Assembly: GCA_032622095.1 (NCBI GenBank)
Contig: CP136064.1
Location: forward strand, 110,350,004-110,414,003
Direction: 5' to 3'
DNA from: Siphonodentalium dalli
Lineage: Eukaryota; Mollusca; Scaphopoda; Gadilida; Siphonodentaliidae
Length of the DNA: 64,000 bases
Shown here piece by piece: positions 1 through 11,087 of this stretch. Below the pieces are notes generated by a model. That model made no database searches. It was not told the origin of the DNA and worked only from the letters and a program-made list of their open reading frames with translations. Each line of letters begins with the position of its first letter. Within the stretch, counting starts at the first letter, position 1. A program made the position numbers and the translations under genes.

Positions 1-330
1 TGACGTTAACTTTACAATTTAAGCATCTACGTGATTCTATCGGTACGATTGAGTAAGGTACAAATAAAAATCTCCAAGAATACACCAGGGGCTCCCAATG
101 GGTGATATATTATTTTCAGGCTATCAGATTATTTATATTTTCAACAACATATTATTACACCGGTGACTTTAAGTTTACAATTTCAGCCTGTCCTGACCCT
201 ATGGATACGATTTATCATATTTTCAAAAACATATTATACACCAGTGCCGTTAACTTTACAATTTCAGCATATACGTGATTCTATTGGTACGATTGAGTAA
301 GGTACAAAAAAAATCTCCAAGAATACATTC
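1..330. repeat. Direct repeats, about 244-bp period
   Basis: Bases 1-85 recur at 245-328 with few differences; both share 'gttaactttacaattt', 'acgtgattctat' and 'ctccaagaatac'. A partial third match lies at about 165-235. The period is 244 bases. The window edge cuts the array on the left, so its true length is unknown. No coding potential is visible. Confidence 0.7.
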
Positions 331-333
331 GTC

Positions 334-1139
334 CAGTGGCGTAATGACCCACCTTTTTTGAGAGCGGTTTGGGGGTGGGGACTAACCCCGGGGTTTTCGA
401 AAGGGGCGAAGGCCATTTCCTTAACCCCTCATTTTACGCCTTTATTATAAATCAAGAAACATATAATAAACATTTCCAAAAAAATATTTTCCTTTTCTTT
501 TTTGGATTCTGTTTTTCTTCCGAAGAGGGGGTGTGACTCGGTTGTTGCTAGCATCATCTGTTGTAATTTTCCATTTCTGTTTTCATCAGCAGGTTTCATT
601 CTGTTTGTTCTTTGTTTAGTTGTTCTTGCCTTTTCCAGTATTCTTCGGATTCGGCGGCATCTGCTGTGAATTGTTGTTCAATTACTGCCTTTTCTTTTCT
701 TCTATTATCGATGTATAGTGATCCACTCTTCGGCGGGAGCAGGGGGTGGTGGTTCCTGCTCCTCTTCCGCGATGCAGTTGGGGGACACCGGAGGTCTCGG
801 TGTCTGTGGATTTAATTCCTCCGCTGCATCCGGGTCTGGAGACGGTGGAAGTGGTGGTAAGGTCTCCATCCTAACCACAAAGTCGGCGGCAGTGGCGGTC
901 GGGGTGACATCGACGTCCCTGTCGTTTCCGCTGATGGTGATAGCTGAGGCATCGACAGTGGGCTGCTGTTCTTGCACCGGGACCAGGTGGGGGGGGGGGG
1001 CTGGGCGTATCTGGTCTTCATATCGGCGTCCCTGACACACCTTATATATTATATTTAATTTAAATAATATTGGGCACCGCTTGGAAAAAGTGACCACATT
1101 GTTATTATTGCCGAGCTTAAAGGTACTCAATCCGACCAA
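334..1139 (-). pseudogene. Decayed copy of a repeat-encoded proline-rich protein (copy 1)
   Basis: On the minus strand, 1139-705 is open for 144 codons and encodes an acidic, Pro-rich segment (residues such as PPPHLVPVQEQQ and LPPLPPSPDPDAAEELNP). In another frame further downstream (about 700-590) it becomes a Gln/Glu/Lys-rich helix. The same order of segments occurs in the plus-strand copy at 17.5-18.5 kb, including a homopolymer at the matching place (poly-G at 989-1000 here) and a shared 3' noncoding tail (here about 340-430, with 'aaccccgggg' and 'aacccctcatttt'). The outer end reads cagtggcgtaatgaccc from 334, a CAG start as in many hAT termini, but I find no matching other end. I do not recognise the protein. 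The broken frame marks it as a dead repeat copy. Confidence 0.55.
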
Positions 1140-1561
1140 ACGCTCCTAAATTACTATTTCTTTGGCTTCGGGGGTAAAAAATATATGATTCGAGTCGATC
1201 ATATATCATATATCATATATCGATTTTTGAAGTTTGTTATGTCTCGAGATGTCTAATAATATGTGGCCCAGAAACACGTGGTCAAACGGAGTGTCTCGGA
1301 CAAAATTGCGGATGAAGATGGATAACTCTAAACTCAAGTAGTAATACGGTCAAATGTCGTGATACACTGATACGGCCATAGTTTGTTGAACAAATTGTTG
1401 ACAAATAGCAAGTTTTGGGAAATTTGATACCGTTGTTGACAGTGGTTAGCATTATTTTGTTGCAATAAATCGATTCTGAAAACCAAAGAGTATTTTTAAG
1501 AAATGTTGTTGTTGTTGTATTTTGATTGTATGGGGACGATTGATCGGATTGAGTACCTTTA

Positions 1562-1986
1562 AAGGCCCACTTAATTTTCGAATCACCAGATCACATTAAA
1601 TACAACATGTTCCATGTTATATACCATTTGAAAGAGGAAGCTCCAAAAACATTGTATTATTAACTGATCCGGTCGAATAAACTGGGAACATGTTGTTTTT
1701 GTCGAGGTACCAAGGTGTGTCCTGTATTTAAATTTGATCCGGACTGTACTATAAAGTCTATTATACTCAATTGAAGGGGATTAACTCTATATCTTAGTTT
1801 GAATTATGATGAATTCTGGGTTGACAAGGGGGGAAGTCTTGGAATGAATCTCTATCACTTGGTGGACAGTCGTAGGCCACAGCTGTTTCGTATTCTGGTG
1901 GAATATATATATATATTGGTTCCTCTTCCAAATGGTATATAATATGGTATAATATTATCTGGGCTTTCGAAAATTAAGTGGACCTT
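1562..1986. mobile_element. MITE with TA target duplication (copy 1)
   Basis: The left end AAGGCCCACTTAATTTTC is matched inverted by the right end (gaaaattaagtggacctt). The element is flanked on both sides by TA (1560-1561 and 1987-1988). It is 425 bp and noncoding. A second copy with the same ends and internal sequence (gaaagaggaagctccaaaa, followed by attgtattat) lies at 31474-31955. TA duplication and short TIRs fit a non-autonomous Tc1/mariner-like element; the superfamily is inferred from these two features only. Confidence 0.75.
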
Positions 1987-2039
1987 TAACAAAGAAACTT
2001 TCTCTAGAACAAACCCACAGGAATTGCCGTAACGCATGA

Positions 2040-2990
2040 ACAATATAAAGACTTTGGTGCAGTGAGAGAAAATCTGAAGAAAATTGGTTGGGACTCGATA
2101 ACTAGTTTATCCAAGAAAGACGCTCTGGAGTTGTTTTTGCGAAAACAGATGGAGACATTGGTAAATATAATAAATAAAAACATCCCCATGTCCAAAATGA
2201 AAGAGGAATTCCATCGAAAAACAACAAGTGCCCAGGGCTACACGGAATTAATGCGATTGACCTGGTGAAACAAAAGTGCAAACCTTTTCTTAAATTACGG
2301 AATAGTGGTCGCGCTGACGACTATTCTGAATACAAGAACATTCGAATCTTGGCTACAGCAGAAACGCGAGGAACAAGGAAGGTCATCGAAAGAATGTTAG
2401 TAAAGGAAGTGAAACAAATCCGAAAGCCATCTGGAACTACGTAAAAATCGATAATATATAAAGCAAAACATATACCCGATCTCCTAGAGGAATCTACATG
2501 AACAGTCATAGAGGACGAGAAACAAAAATCACGAGCTTTTTCACCAGTGTATTCACCACGGACGATACTTCGACCACCCTTATTTCAGACGATCGCAATG
2601 ATGGCAAGTAACTATCAAATATCATTCTCCGTGTGCCATCGAAAGTAAACTGAAAAAAAAATCCAGATAAAAGTCAAGGCCCAGACGGAATACCCAACCG
2701 AGCATTGAAAGAATGACCATTGCAGTTTTCCAACCCCTGATACTTAACAAATCACTAGAAGAGGGTAATATCCCGGATCAGTAGAAACTAGCAAACATAA
2801 CCGCACTTTTAAAAAAGGCACAAAGTCACATCCAGGAAAATACAGGCCGATCATTTTAACTATAGGGTAATCAGCAAACTACTAAAATCCTTTATCAGAG
2901 GCGCTATAGTTATTTTCATGGAAACTTACTATCTATTAATAATGTCAGCACGGTTTTTGTTCAAAGCGGAGTTCTTATAATTATTTTATC
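2040..2990 (+). pseudogene. Dead LINE: endonuclease-RT linker and start of reverse transcriptase
   Basis: Reading several frames gives the typical order of an APE-type LINE ORF2. First comes a linker at about 2062-2440 (KKIGWDSITSLS, SGRADDYSEYKN, a Lys/Arg-rich helix). Then comes an 'SFFTSVFTTDD'-like stretch near 2540 and the RT entry motif near 2690 (SQGPDGIPN). Then follow 'SHPGKYRPIILT' near 2830-2860 and an LLINN...HGF-like remnant near 2930-2960. Frames change repeatedly and stops are frequent, so it is non-functional. The 5' end and catalytic RT motifs are missing. It abuts the MITE at 1562-1986. The exact clade (CR1- or RTE-like) cannot be settled by eye. Confidence 0.7.
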
Positions 2991-2999
2991 TTTCGACTT

Positions 3000-3120
3000 T
3001 TCTCACCAGACGGCCAGTTAGGTCACGTCATCGCCCGGATTTTGTATGTACATCGCACTATATTTTTATGTTTGTCCAGTGTATATACATTATCCAATAA
3101 ACATTCATTCATTCACCAGT
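3000..3120 (+). repeat. Possible 3' end of a retroelement
   Basis: This stretch ends in 'ccaataaacattcattcattc', an AATAAA signal followed by a short ATTC repeat. That is a common LINE/SINE 3' terminus and directly follows the dead LINE. Low certainty. Confidence 0.3.
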
Positions 3121-3360
3121 CTGAAATTCCATTCTTAAAGACATACTATAGTCTTGTTAAATTATATATAGTTATGCTATGTCAATTTGGGGAATGTATC
3201 ATTATACTAACATCGCCGAAAATCTCAAATATATCGACCATACCACTCCATAGAAAACATCGCCTGAACTACGCTTAATATTTACATCTCGATTCGGGAC
3301 GCAACAATTAGCGATAAACTAACGCAAGTGATTTCGCCACCAAGACTTATTGCATTTAAT

Positions 3361-3487
3361 TAATAGTGTAGATAGTTAGCGTTTTGATCAATACAAGTCG
3401 GATAAAAGCGCCATTTTTTAATATCTTGTAGGACAGCATCTCTAGTCTAGGAATTTTCTCAAGAACAAACTTTTTGACCGACGTAGA
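3361..3487. repeat. Left arm of a distant inverted repeat
   Basis: This 127-base stretch is the near-identical reverse complement of 8284-8420. Shared blocks include 'aaaatggcgcttttatccg', 'gactagagatgctgt' and 'acgtcggtcaaaaagtt'. It is either the left terminal repeat of a roughly 5-kb element or one of two oppositely oriented copies of a dispersed repeat. Confidence 0.7.
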
Positions 3488-3492
3488 CAGTG

Positions 3493-3720
3493 GGGGGGGG
3501 GGGGGGGTCGGGAAAAAAGTGCCATGACAGTAGGCTGAATTTTTTTTTTACCGCCTCTTGGGTACCCACCACCCCCCTATTTAAAGGAATTTTTTTTTTC
3601 AATTTCATGCGGGGGACCCACCCCCTTTTTACCTCCAAATCCAACCAAATCATCCCTTATTTGAAGGAATTTTTTTCCAATTTCATGCAGGGTACCCACC
3701 CACGTTTTACCTAAAATTCT
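3493..3720. repeat. Poly-G run and 80-bp tandem repeat
   Basis: A run of G is followed by two 80-base units (3581-3660 and 3661-3720, the second incomplete). Each carries 'aaggaattttttt', 'caatttcatgc' and 'acccaccc'. Short ORFs across it are repeat artefacts. Confidence 0.65.
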
Positions 3721-4678
3721 GTAGTTTAACAGATTGATCAGCATTCATATGGCTTTGATGTGAAATTGTGTCAAAAAAAAACAATAAATTAAACTAAAAA
3801 ATAAAACAAAAATCTGGATGTGGCTTTAAATAGCATTCAATACTTTCTAGCATGGTGGGATTTCCATGTTTTGCCTCTTATGCTGTCTAATCAGGTCTAA
3901 GGGTGGATACACACATGCATGTAATCTATGTAATTATCGTGTATTTGGCGTTTAACATGGATCATACAGACAATGCAATATGTGTCCACTGACAACCCAA
4001 TCATTGCCGACGTGTTGACTGCACTTGGTTCTAGTTCCAATTAAGTCGGAATATAGATAAACAGCTATCTTAGTCCGAGTCGCCAGGCCACTTAAAATAT
4101 TTGTTCGTGGGATAACCCATATGGTGGACGTTCTATTTAAATAATTACCAATCCTCTCTTGATATTCATAGAAGTGGTGGATCAGGATTTCCACCAACTT
4201 GGGGCTATATGTGACCCCGAAAGCTACCAGGCGGTGTGGCTAACTCTGAGCTATTCAACTAAAACATATTATATTGTACCTTTTCCCCCAGTTTATTCCG
4301 ACCGATGCATTCAATTAAGTCCCTTAGCGATTTGAAGCTTTCGCGACCCCACGCCAAACAAGCATCATGGTCGAAATTGTTCAATATCAAGCCTGTATAT
4401 TCCAGACGTGTCGCTTCTGTTGTTTGTGCATTAATAAAATGCCAGATATCATATAGACTTGGCTAATTTCCGCATCCGTAAGAGAAGACATGTTTTGGAT
4501 TGGCATTAAATGTCCTGATAGCAGACAGTTTTACTTCGCTTATCACTACTCACTTGTCTGGCCTGTTAACAATGAACCTCTTGAGCGCAGGTGACTAATG
4601 TTGTCAATTATTGGTGTGGCCATGTAAAATACATGTATTTTACATACAGACATTACAGCATGTGTGTATCCACCCTAA

Positions 4679-5106
4679 CAGCCCTGGGAATTAAGGAAAA
4701 TTTGCCTAGGTGAAAGAAATCGGCCTAGGCAAAAACAGATTTTACATAGGCAATTTTGCAACAATATTGCCATCTCAAATCAATATGATTCAATAATAAC
4801 CTGAAATGCTTAGTTATTTTGGAGAACATTTTCAGGCCACTACTCATCATATATATACATTCCACAAATCATGCCCAAAACTAGTTAATGGCAAAGTGCC
4901 ATGGAAACAATTTTAGGACAATATATGTAAAGAGTGATTTAAGGAAGTCATTTTGGCTAAAGAGGTTCTATTTCTGATAGAAACAAATCAATTTTAGTAA
5001 CCCAATGAACTTGTTTTACCAAGGCAATATAATTGCCTAGGCAAACTGATTTTGCCTCTGCTTTTACCTAGGCATTTCCTAGTGCCTAGGCTAATTCCCA
5101 GGGCTG
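4679..5106. mobile_element. 428-bp MITE with CAGCCCTGGGAATTA ends
   Basis: The left end CAGCCCTGGGAATTA (4679-4693) is perfectly inverted at the right end (5092-5106). Flanking direct repeats CCCTAA lie at 4673-4678 and 5107-5112. Next to both termini lie repeated palindromic CCTAGG motifs (for example gcctaggc near 4722, 5035 and 5084), so the subterminal regions are also inverted relative to each other. It is noncoding. A CAG start and roughly 6-8-bp duplication fit a hAT-type non-autonomous element. Confidence 0.8.
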
Positions 5107-5579
5107 CCCTAATGAGTAAATATTAATGATATAAATGAATAGTTTATTCATTTGTATTTACTTTAATCATGTGTGTCATAACTGTCCATTTTCATCCTGA
5201 ACCAGTGGCGTTGGTACTTGACAATGTGATCTGATGCAAAATACGAAATCTTGTAACCGGGATTTCTGAGAAGCATTATGCCTATATCCACACTAACTAC
5301 CCCCCTAAGCCCTGACCTAAGTAGCATACATACCATAACAATGATGCTGAACACTTTGAGGCAATTATATTGCAGAAATGTTGTAAGAGGAAAAAACTGT
5401 GATCACATGGAAAAAAGTGATTTTTTCGCGGCTGAACCAGAACCACCCACCCACCCGGCCTACTGTATGGAAAAAAGTGAATGACCCCCCCCCCCCCTGC
5501 CTGAAGTCGGGCATATCTTCTCAATGTATATCAGCACAACGTTTATTCCATATGTTATGATACACTCGCAGGTTTCTTT

Positions 5580-5863
5580 TGGACAGGTAAAAATAGGGTA
5601 GTATCAAAACAGGAACGTGAGAGAAACGTGGTTGCGGCATTCGATGTAAGTTTGGGGCTTACCACAAAAATTCCACCGAATTGGAATGACTTTCTAAGAA
5701 ACACCACCATCAGGCAAGATTTGTTTGCATTTGTTAATGAATGTCTCTTTAAATTGGAAACCCTAACAGGAAAAACCATCTTCGTAACGGAGCATGATAA
5801 CACGGTCATAATGTGGAACCTATTCTCTTTGGATATACATATGAAGAAGGTGACAGTAGATTA
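5580..5863 (+). pseudogene. Fragment of a repeated invertebrate protein of unknown function
   Basis: An ORF from about 5628 to the stop at 5861-5863 encodes 78 residues, with coding-like sequence continuing upstream to about 5580. It has the pattern IPPNWNDFLR...LFAFVNECL...GKTIFVTEHDNTVI. I recall a similar pattern (xxNWxxFLRxxxNKxELFxFL followed by a 'vtxgxxvL' strand) from uncharacterised proteins highly repeated in cnidarian and mollusc genomes, but I cannot name a domain. It lacks both ends of such a protein and lies inside a repeat-rich region, so it is most likely a transposon-carried or dead fragment. Confidence 0.35.
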
Positions 5864-6429
5864 GTCGGACATATATATCATATGCTACAAACTCATTATT
5901 AATCGATTATTGTTCGTACTGTTGACAAGGATATTTTCGTGATTCTGTTGTGACATCTTCACGCTATGCTACTCCAATGCAAAGATTTGCAAGTCTGAAC
6001 CCCATGTTAGCCGCAACATAGTTGATACGTACAATTCAATTGGGCTCAGAAAATTCAACTTTGCTTCCAATATCCCATCATTTCCATGCGGTATCAGGAT
6101 GCGACTCAACTTCCCTTTTCTTTGGTAATGGTAAGCGCGCATTTTCGGATGCTTGAAAGCTTACCCAGAGCTAACAGAATGCTTGATGTCAATTACGAGG
6201 AATCCTTTTGTGGTACTTTGATGTTCCATCACCACTGTGTATTTAGCATTTCGTTGTGATTGTTTATGACAAATATGCAAACCTGACCTCAGTTAATGAA
6301 GATAAACATGAAATGTTCAGCAAAGGCCGTGCACATGAACAGTTGCCACCAAAGAAATCGTGCTATTAGTATATATCAGGTTGGTATATGGACTGTAAAC
6401 CCCAAAATAGATGCAGAGTTTCCAGCATC

Positions 6430-7125
6430 TGACTCACTGGGGGGAAAACTTTTTCACAAGAATCGATTCTGTCGCCTTTCCGGTTCTGTCTCTATCGAAG
6501 TAAGTCCCGACTCTTTTCGCGATTTAAAACAAATATTTTCAATGTTTTGCCCGCCATTTATACACTAAATGTCAAAACAGAACTATTTTCTAAACAGATA
6601 TCCGTAGATTAGGTCTTTGCTCGTGTTTATTGATGATAATAATGCGAAAGCAGTTATTTTTGTGCACACTTAGAGGCATAAGGCGTTTTTGTGCATTTCC
6701 TATTTAAATTAAGCAGCAATTTGATAAGTGTATCGGCCTTGACACTTTTAGTTGGGCTGGAACATGTATCACTGTATAATCGAATACCAGGACACTGTAA
6801 TAACCACATTTTCCATCATAAATCCTGACAAGTTCCAGCCCAATTTAAATGTGATAAGGATGAAATTCTGAACATCAAACTGCTGCTTAATTCACACAAA
6901 TGCACGTCTCTAAATGTCCACTACAAGCAGCCGATTGTGCACGTACAAAGACCTAATCTGTCGATTGTTATTGGAGAATTCTTTCTGTATTGACATTCAG
7001 CCTATCAAAACTTAAAATATTTGTTAACAAACCGCGAAAGAATCGGAACTTAATTTGATGGAGACGGAACCGGAATGGTGACAGAATAGATTCTGGTGAA
7101 ACAGTTTTTCCCTAATGTGACTCCT
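6430..7125. repeat. Fold-back (imperfect palindrome), about 0.7 kb
   Basis: The left arm (about 6432-6760) and right arm (about 6825-7122) are reverse complements with moderate divergence. Paired blocks include 'gattctgtcgcctttccggttctgtctc' against the complement of 7060-7095, 'agattaggtctttg' (6607) against 'caaagacctaatct' (6947), 'aattaagcagca' against 'tgctgcttaatt', and 'ttgggctggaac' (6752) against 'gttccagcccaa' (6832). The centre is near 6790. It is noncoding and resembles a long-TIR MITE. The terminus is uncertain (ggggaaaactttttcac / gtgaaacagtttttccc). Confidence 0.75.
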
Positions 7126-7606
7126 TCGGGTGGAAATTTATTATTATATTTATCAACGATTATTTTGTTCCTGTGTGGATAACAACCACAGAAGTGACTA
7201 GAGTGTGCACATAATTGTTAAAATATGTTTGTAAATCGGTTTGTTCCAGGTGCATATGTTCAAAAGCAAACTTCCATGTACGTAGTTGTGCAAATTGTGG
7301 TTGTGAGTCGTGAATTGTTCAATTCAATTTATTAAAACAAAGTATATTATCATATTTACTGATCCCATCTTCCCACCACATGGCCCCCTGGAGTATATCC
7401 CAGCAACAATATAACATACAAAATTATACATATTCATATATATGCAATACATTTCACTAATGTATATATTATTGAATCTGGGCTATTCGCATGATTGTTT
7501 CATGTTCTGTTGCTGAAATAATTGAGGACACTATATGATACAAGGAAATAATATTATTTTCTTATTCCGAACTCAAATATACTTTTGAGTATACGCTTCA
7601 ATCATT

Positions 7607-8116
7607 TTGTGTATAATTGGACATAAAACACTGAATTTAAGTATTGGTAATTTGAATACGAGGCCAGACGATGAAGATATGTTCTTGTTTATTGAGAACC
7701 AAATTGAGTTTGATGAATATGGGGTCTGTCGTTTAGTGTTCCCTAAATTCGTGGTAAATCCACTACTAAATTCATTTTTTATTTGTAAACATTTCGACAT
7801 ACAAAGTTGTATGCAATTGATCCAACATTATAGTAGTGTCGCAAATAGAATGGATGACATCAGTGTCATTCACGGTTGGTTATTAAGCATTTACAGAATG
7901 AAACACAGTTTGGGAATAAATTCATTCATTTCATATAGCACACATTCTACCTCACATTTCTACCAGAAAGAACAATACTACTTCACCTTTAATGTGCACA
8001 ACTCTTACACAGAAGTAATCCCATCAAATAACGATGTAAAGTATTTAATAAATAAAATAATGAAAAGCCCCAATTTCTCATGTTTCGGCCGCCATTTTGG
8101 CATCCATCTTGAATAA
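7607..8116 (+). CDS. Unrecognised 169-codon ORF
   Basis: An AT-rich open frame starts at ATG 7607 and ends at TAA 8114-8116. The predicted protein is rich in aromatic residues, Ser and Asn, and has no signal peptide or motif that I can name. It lies between the inverted repeats at 3361-3487 and 8284-8420. Its 3' end runs into a repeat containing 'cggccgccattttgg', which recurs at about 8248 in similar form; this suggests the C-terminus is repeat-derived. Either a remnant of an element's own gene or a chance ORF. Confidence 0.2.
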   Translation: MCIIGHKTLNLSIGNLNTRPDDEDMFLFIENQIEFDEYGVCRLVFPKFVVNPLLNSFFICKHFDIQSCMQLIQHYSSVANRMDDISVIHGWLLSIYRMKHSLGINSFISYSTHSTSHFYQKEQYYFTFNVHNSYTEVIPSNNDVKYLINKIMKSPNFSCFGRHFGIHLE

Positions 8117-8283
8117 TTGTGGCAATTTTTCAACTAAAAGTCGCGGTTGTTATTCTATAAACACCATTATTAGATAATGTGGGGGAATTCCTTATGTTTA
8201 CCATATCAAATTGAGAAACAAATCTATTAGGTGTGCCACCGTCAAACCGGCGGCCATCTTGGACGCCATCTTGAATTTTCGGC

Positions 8284-8420
8284 TCTACGTCGGTCAAAAA
8301 GTTGGTTCTTGAGAAAATTCGTAGACTAGAGATGCTGTTCTACAAGATACTAAAAAATGGCGCTTTTATCCGACTTGTATCGATCCGAGCATTTTTTGTC
8401 GCTAACTATCTACACTATAA
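8284..8420. repeat. Right arm of a distant inverted repeat
   Basis: Reverse-complement partner of 3361-3487; it has a short insertion near 8385 ('gagcattttttgt'). Just inside it lies a duplicated 'gccatcttg' segment (8090-8113 and 8253-8275). Confidence 0.7.
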
Positions 8421-8777
8421 TAGATAAGAATGACGATGTGTGTTGTAAATTTGGATTAATATAAGTAAAAAATAAACTACTTTGATCAAGAGTATTCTCC
8501 ATTTCTATTTGATCACCCTTCCGGAGTGTTTTGAACACATCACTTTAATTGCCAAGAACTCTAGTCCACTCACCCATTGCTCGTCTCTTCTCTCTTCTCA
8601 TTCTCATCTCCTGCCACAGCGTTCCGTTTTTCTGTTATCCATTTTCCATATACTTCTGGTTTTCTCGATGTAATATATCTACTTAGCCTATTGCAAGAAT
8701 GTTTCCTCTATGCTCTGTTTTCAATCTTTGTATTTCGATCATACCTGCGATACCAAATCTTCCTGTCCAGTTCTAAC
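8421..8777. other. No recognised feature
   Basis: AT-rich, pyrimidine-rich DNA with two short overlapping ORFs (to 8673 and 8900). I see no motif or repeat here. Confidence 0.4.
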
Positions 8778-9530
8778 AGGATGATTAGTGAAGTTAAATT
8801 TCAATCAGAGAAAGAACGCAACAAGGGTGAGAGTGGACAGGGCGGTATCGCGCGAGGGCCAACAGAAAGATTTCAGCTCTTGAAAGAGAAAATTCAATAA
8901 TGCAGAGAACACTTTGGACTCTTTGAGAAGCGGGCAGCGAAGGCAGTCGTGCATGATAGAGAAAAAACGCCAGGCACAAATTCTTCTAGATCGTGTGTTA
9001 ACTCCAGAAAGAGCAACAAACGTCGAATTCAGAAGAAAAAAAGACTGCTGAAGTAGAGTTATAAAAAAAACCATGTTGACGATCCCCGAACACGAAAAAG
9101 TACATGCAGGTGGGCTGCGTATTTCAGCAAAGCAGTGGGTTTGACAAAGATGAGCTTATATATACCGCATCAAAGTACCAATCGAAGAAGATTACTTTCG
9201 CGTCGCGGTTCGAAGACGAAACATAAAATAATCAACGGACAGTTATGACAGGATGATAGTCAAATTGAATTTCAATCAGAGAAAGAACGCAACAAGGGTG
9301 AGAGTGGACAGGGCGGTATCGAGGGCCAACATAAAGATTTCAGCTCTTGAAAGAGAAAATTCAATAATGCAGAGAAAACTTTGGACTCTATATATTATCT
9401 ATATACTATTATACTAATTATAGTAATAAAACAACCACGTTGACGAGCCCGAACACGAAGTACAGGTGCGGAGCGTTTTTGAGCAAAGTAGTGGGTTTGA
9501 CAAAGAAGATACTACATTGCGCATCAATAT
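8778..9530. repeat. Direct repeat, about 470-bp spacing
   Basis: The block at 8778-8930 recurs at 9249-9395, with long identical runs (for example 'cagagaaagaacgcaacaag' and 'gagtggacagggcggtatcg'). A second block at 9070-9160 ('gttgacgatcc...gaacacgaa...gcaaagcagtgggtttgac') recurs at 9437-9510. The second unit lacks about 100 bases that separate the blocks in the first. The first copy has a helical, Lys/Arg/Glu-rich reading, so this may be remnant coding sequence from a transposon. Confidence 0.7.
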
Positions 9531-9810
9531 AGATAGATACTTTATTTTACAAAATGCCCAATAAACAGAACAACGTAAACCCTGAAATGCAAAAACATAA
9601 ATTGGAATACAATGAAATGAAAATATAAAACACATACATAATAACTGCAAGGCACTTTGCCTGGGGCAGACATAGCACTATAGCAGTGCTGTCTTCCTGT
9701 CTGACCCAGCAGCATTTAACTAAATAATTAAAGTGGGATGTTATAGATTTGGTCACCAGCAGAATAATTCCCCGAGCAGCGCCCCACCCCGATATGCATG
9801 CCGCCGCCAC
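9530..9810 (-). repeat. Possible 3' end of a minus-strand retroelement
   Basis: On the minus strand an 87-codon open frame (9810-9547) is followed by 'aaaataaagtatctatctat' at about 9550-9530, a poly(A)-signal-like sequence plus a short TATC repeat. That is a common LINE 3' end. No protein motif is recognised; tentative. Confidence 0.3.
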
Positions 9811-11087
9811 AGAGGCCGTCGGTCCGTCCCCGGCACTTGAGTCATCTTATCCAAGCGATGAATTGATGAGAACCAGAAGTGGAAGCAGTTGACCCCCTCC
9901 CCGACACACGGAAATTTTCTCTTCATGGCACATTGATATATAATTAAGACTATATGCTGGCTGGGTTCAGCAACACTCCTGGCAGTATGGGTTCAACGGA
10001 CAGTCAATTAAGTCAGTTGTGTAGTTCGTTGATCGGGGTGACAATATGTGGCTTGATGCTACCATATAAGGACGGGGAGACATTACTTAAGCGAAGGGTA
10101 CTGGGTGGATGCATATAAGTTCTACATGGCAAATATCTGGAAGATGAATATAAAAATGACGATAATGAGGACTGACGATGGATAACAGAGAGACTATACC
10201 GCCATATTTATCTGCCAATCTTCTTCTATCTCCTTCTATCTTATTCTTCCTCTTCTTTTTCTGTTTCTTCTTCTCCGTTTTCTGTCTTTTTTATGTATAT
10301 GTATATATTTCACACTAAGCACTTTGTAATTATTGCACATCTCGCCAGTTACATGTGAATTCATGTCTTAGAGATTAAAGCATAGCATAGCAAGAATTGA
10401 GACCTAAGGTTTTTTCGAAAATGCATCCAAAGGTCGAACGAATGATGACGATGGTGTCGAAGGTCTATTGGTAGATATGAAGGGAGAACACGGCAATTGT
10501 ACGGTTGTGACGTTTGAGCGATGCATGGGAAAGGTCTAACGTTCAAAATGGAGAAGCTAGTCATGAAAGCGAATGATTTAGACGAAAAAATGAAAAGCAC
10601 ATTTCGTACTTGGTTGATTAATAGTCATTTTGATATTTAAACATATAAAATACGTGCAATCACTCCTCTTGAAATTTCAGACGCCAAACAAAATATTGGC
10701 ACACTGTAAAGCGCGTGGTTCCTATTTTGAATATTTTGGTCCCATGCACCCTCTCTAGGAGGACGTACGACGAGGCTTCACATTCCGAAGAAATCGAGAG
10801 CGATTACATTTTCCACTTGAGGTGTATCTCGCATTTGGACGTCATATATTGTGAGGCAAAAATGTCAATATTTTGTCATGCCATTCTGACTCTAGATTAT
10901 AAATCCGAAATTGAAAGGTACATTCCATGTCCGACGATATGATTTTTTCATGCAGAAACTTTGCGCAGATGCCAATCCTGGTGATCATTTGTACTCATTT
11001 ATCACAATTCGTGGATACTCAGGGCTGCATGCCATTATATGTAAACACTAAGGCCTATGGGAAATAATTACTTCACTGTAACCTGTA
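9811..11087. other. No recognised gene; polypyrimidine tract
   Basis: The only distinct feature is a CT-rich stretch at about 10213-10292 (cttcttctatctccttctat and similar), enough to be a microsatellite-like or regulatory polypyrimidine tract. Short ORFs at 10361-10600 and 10715-10942 show no domain. Confidence 0.4.

Noticed and set aside
705-1035. Gly/Ser-rich ORF on the plus strand at 718-1035
   Set aside because: It is the antisense of the proline-rich repeat protein copy, which is supported by the second copy at 17.5 kb.
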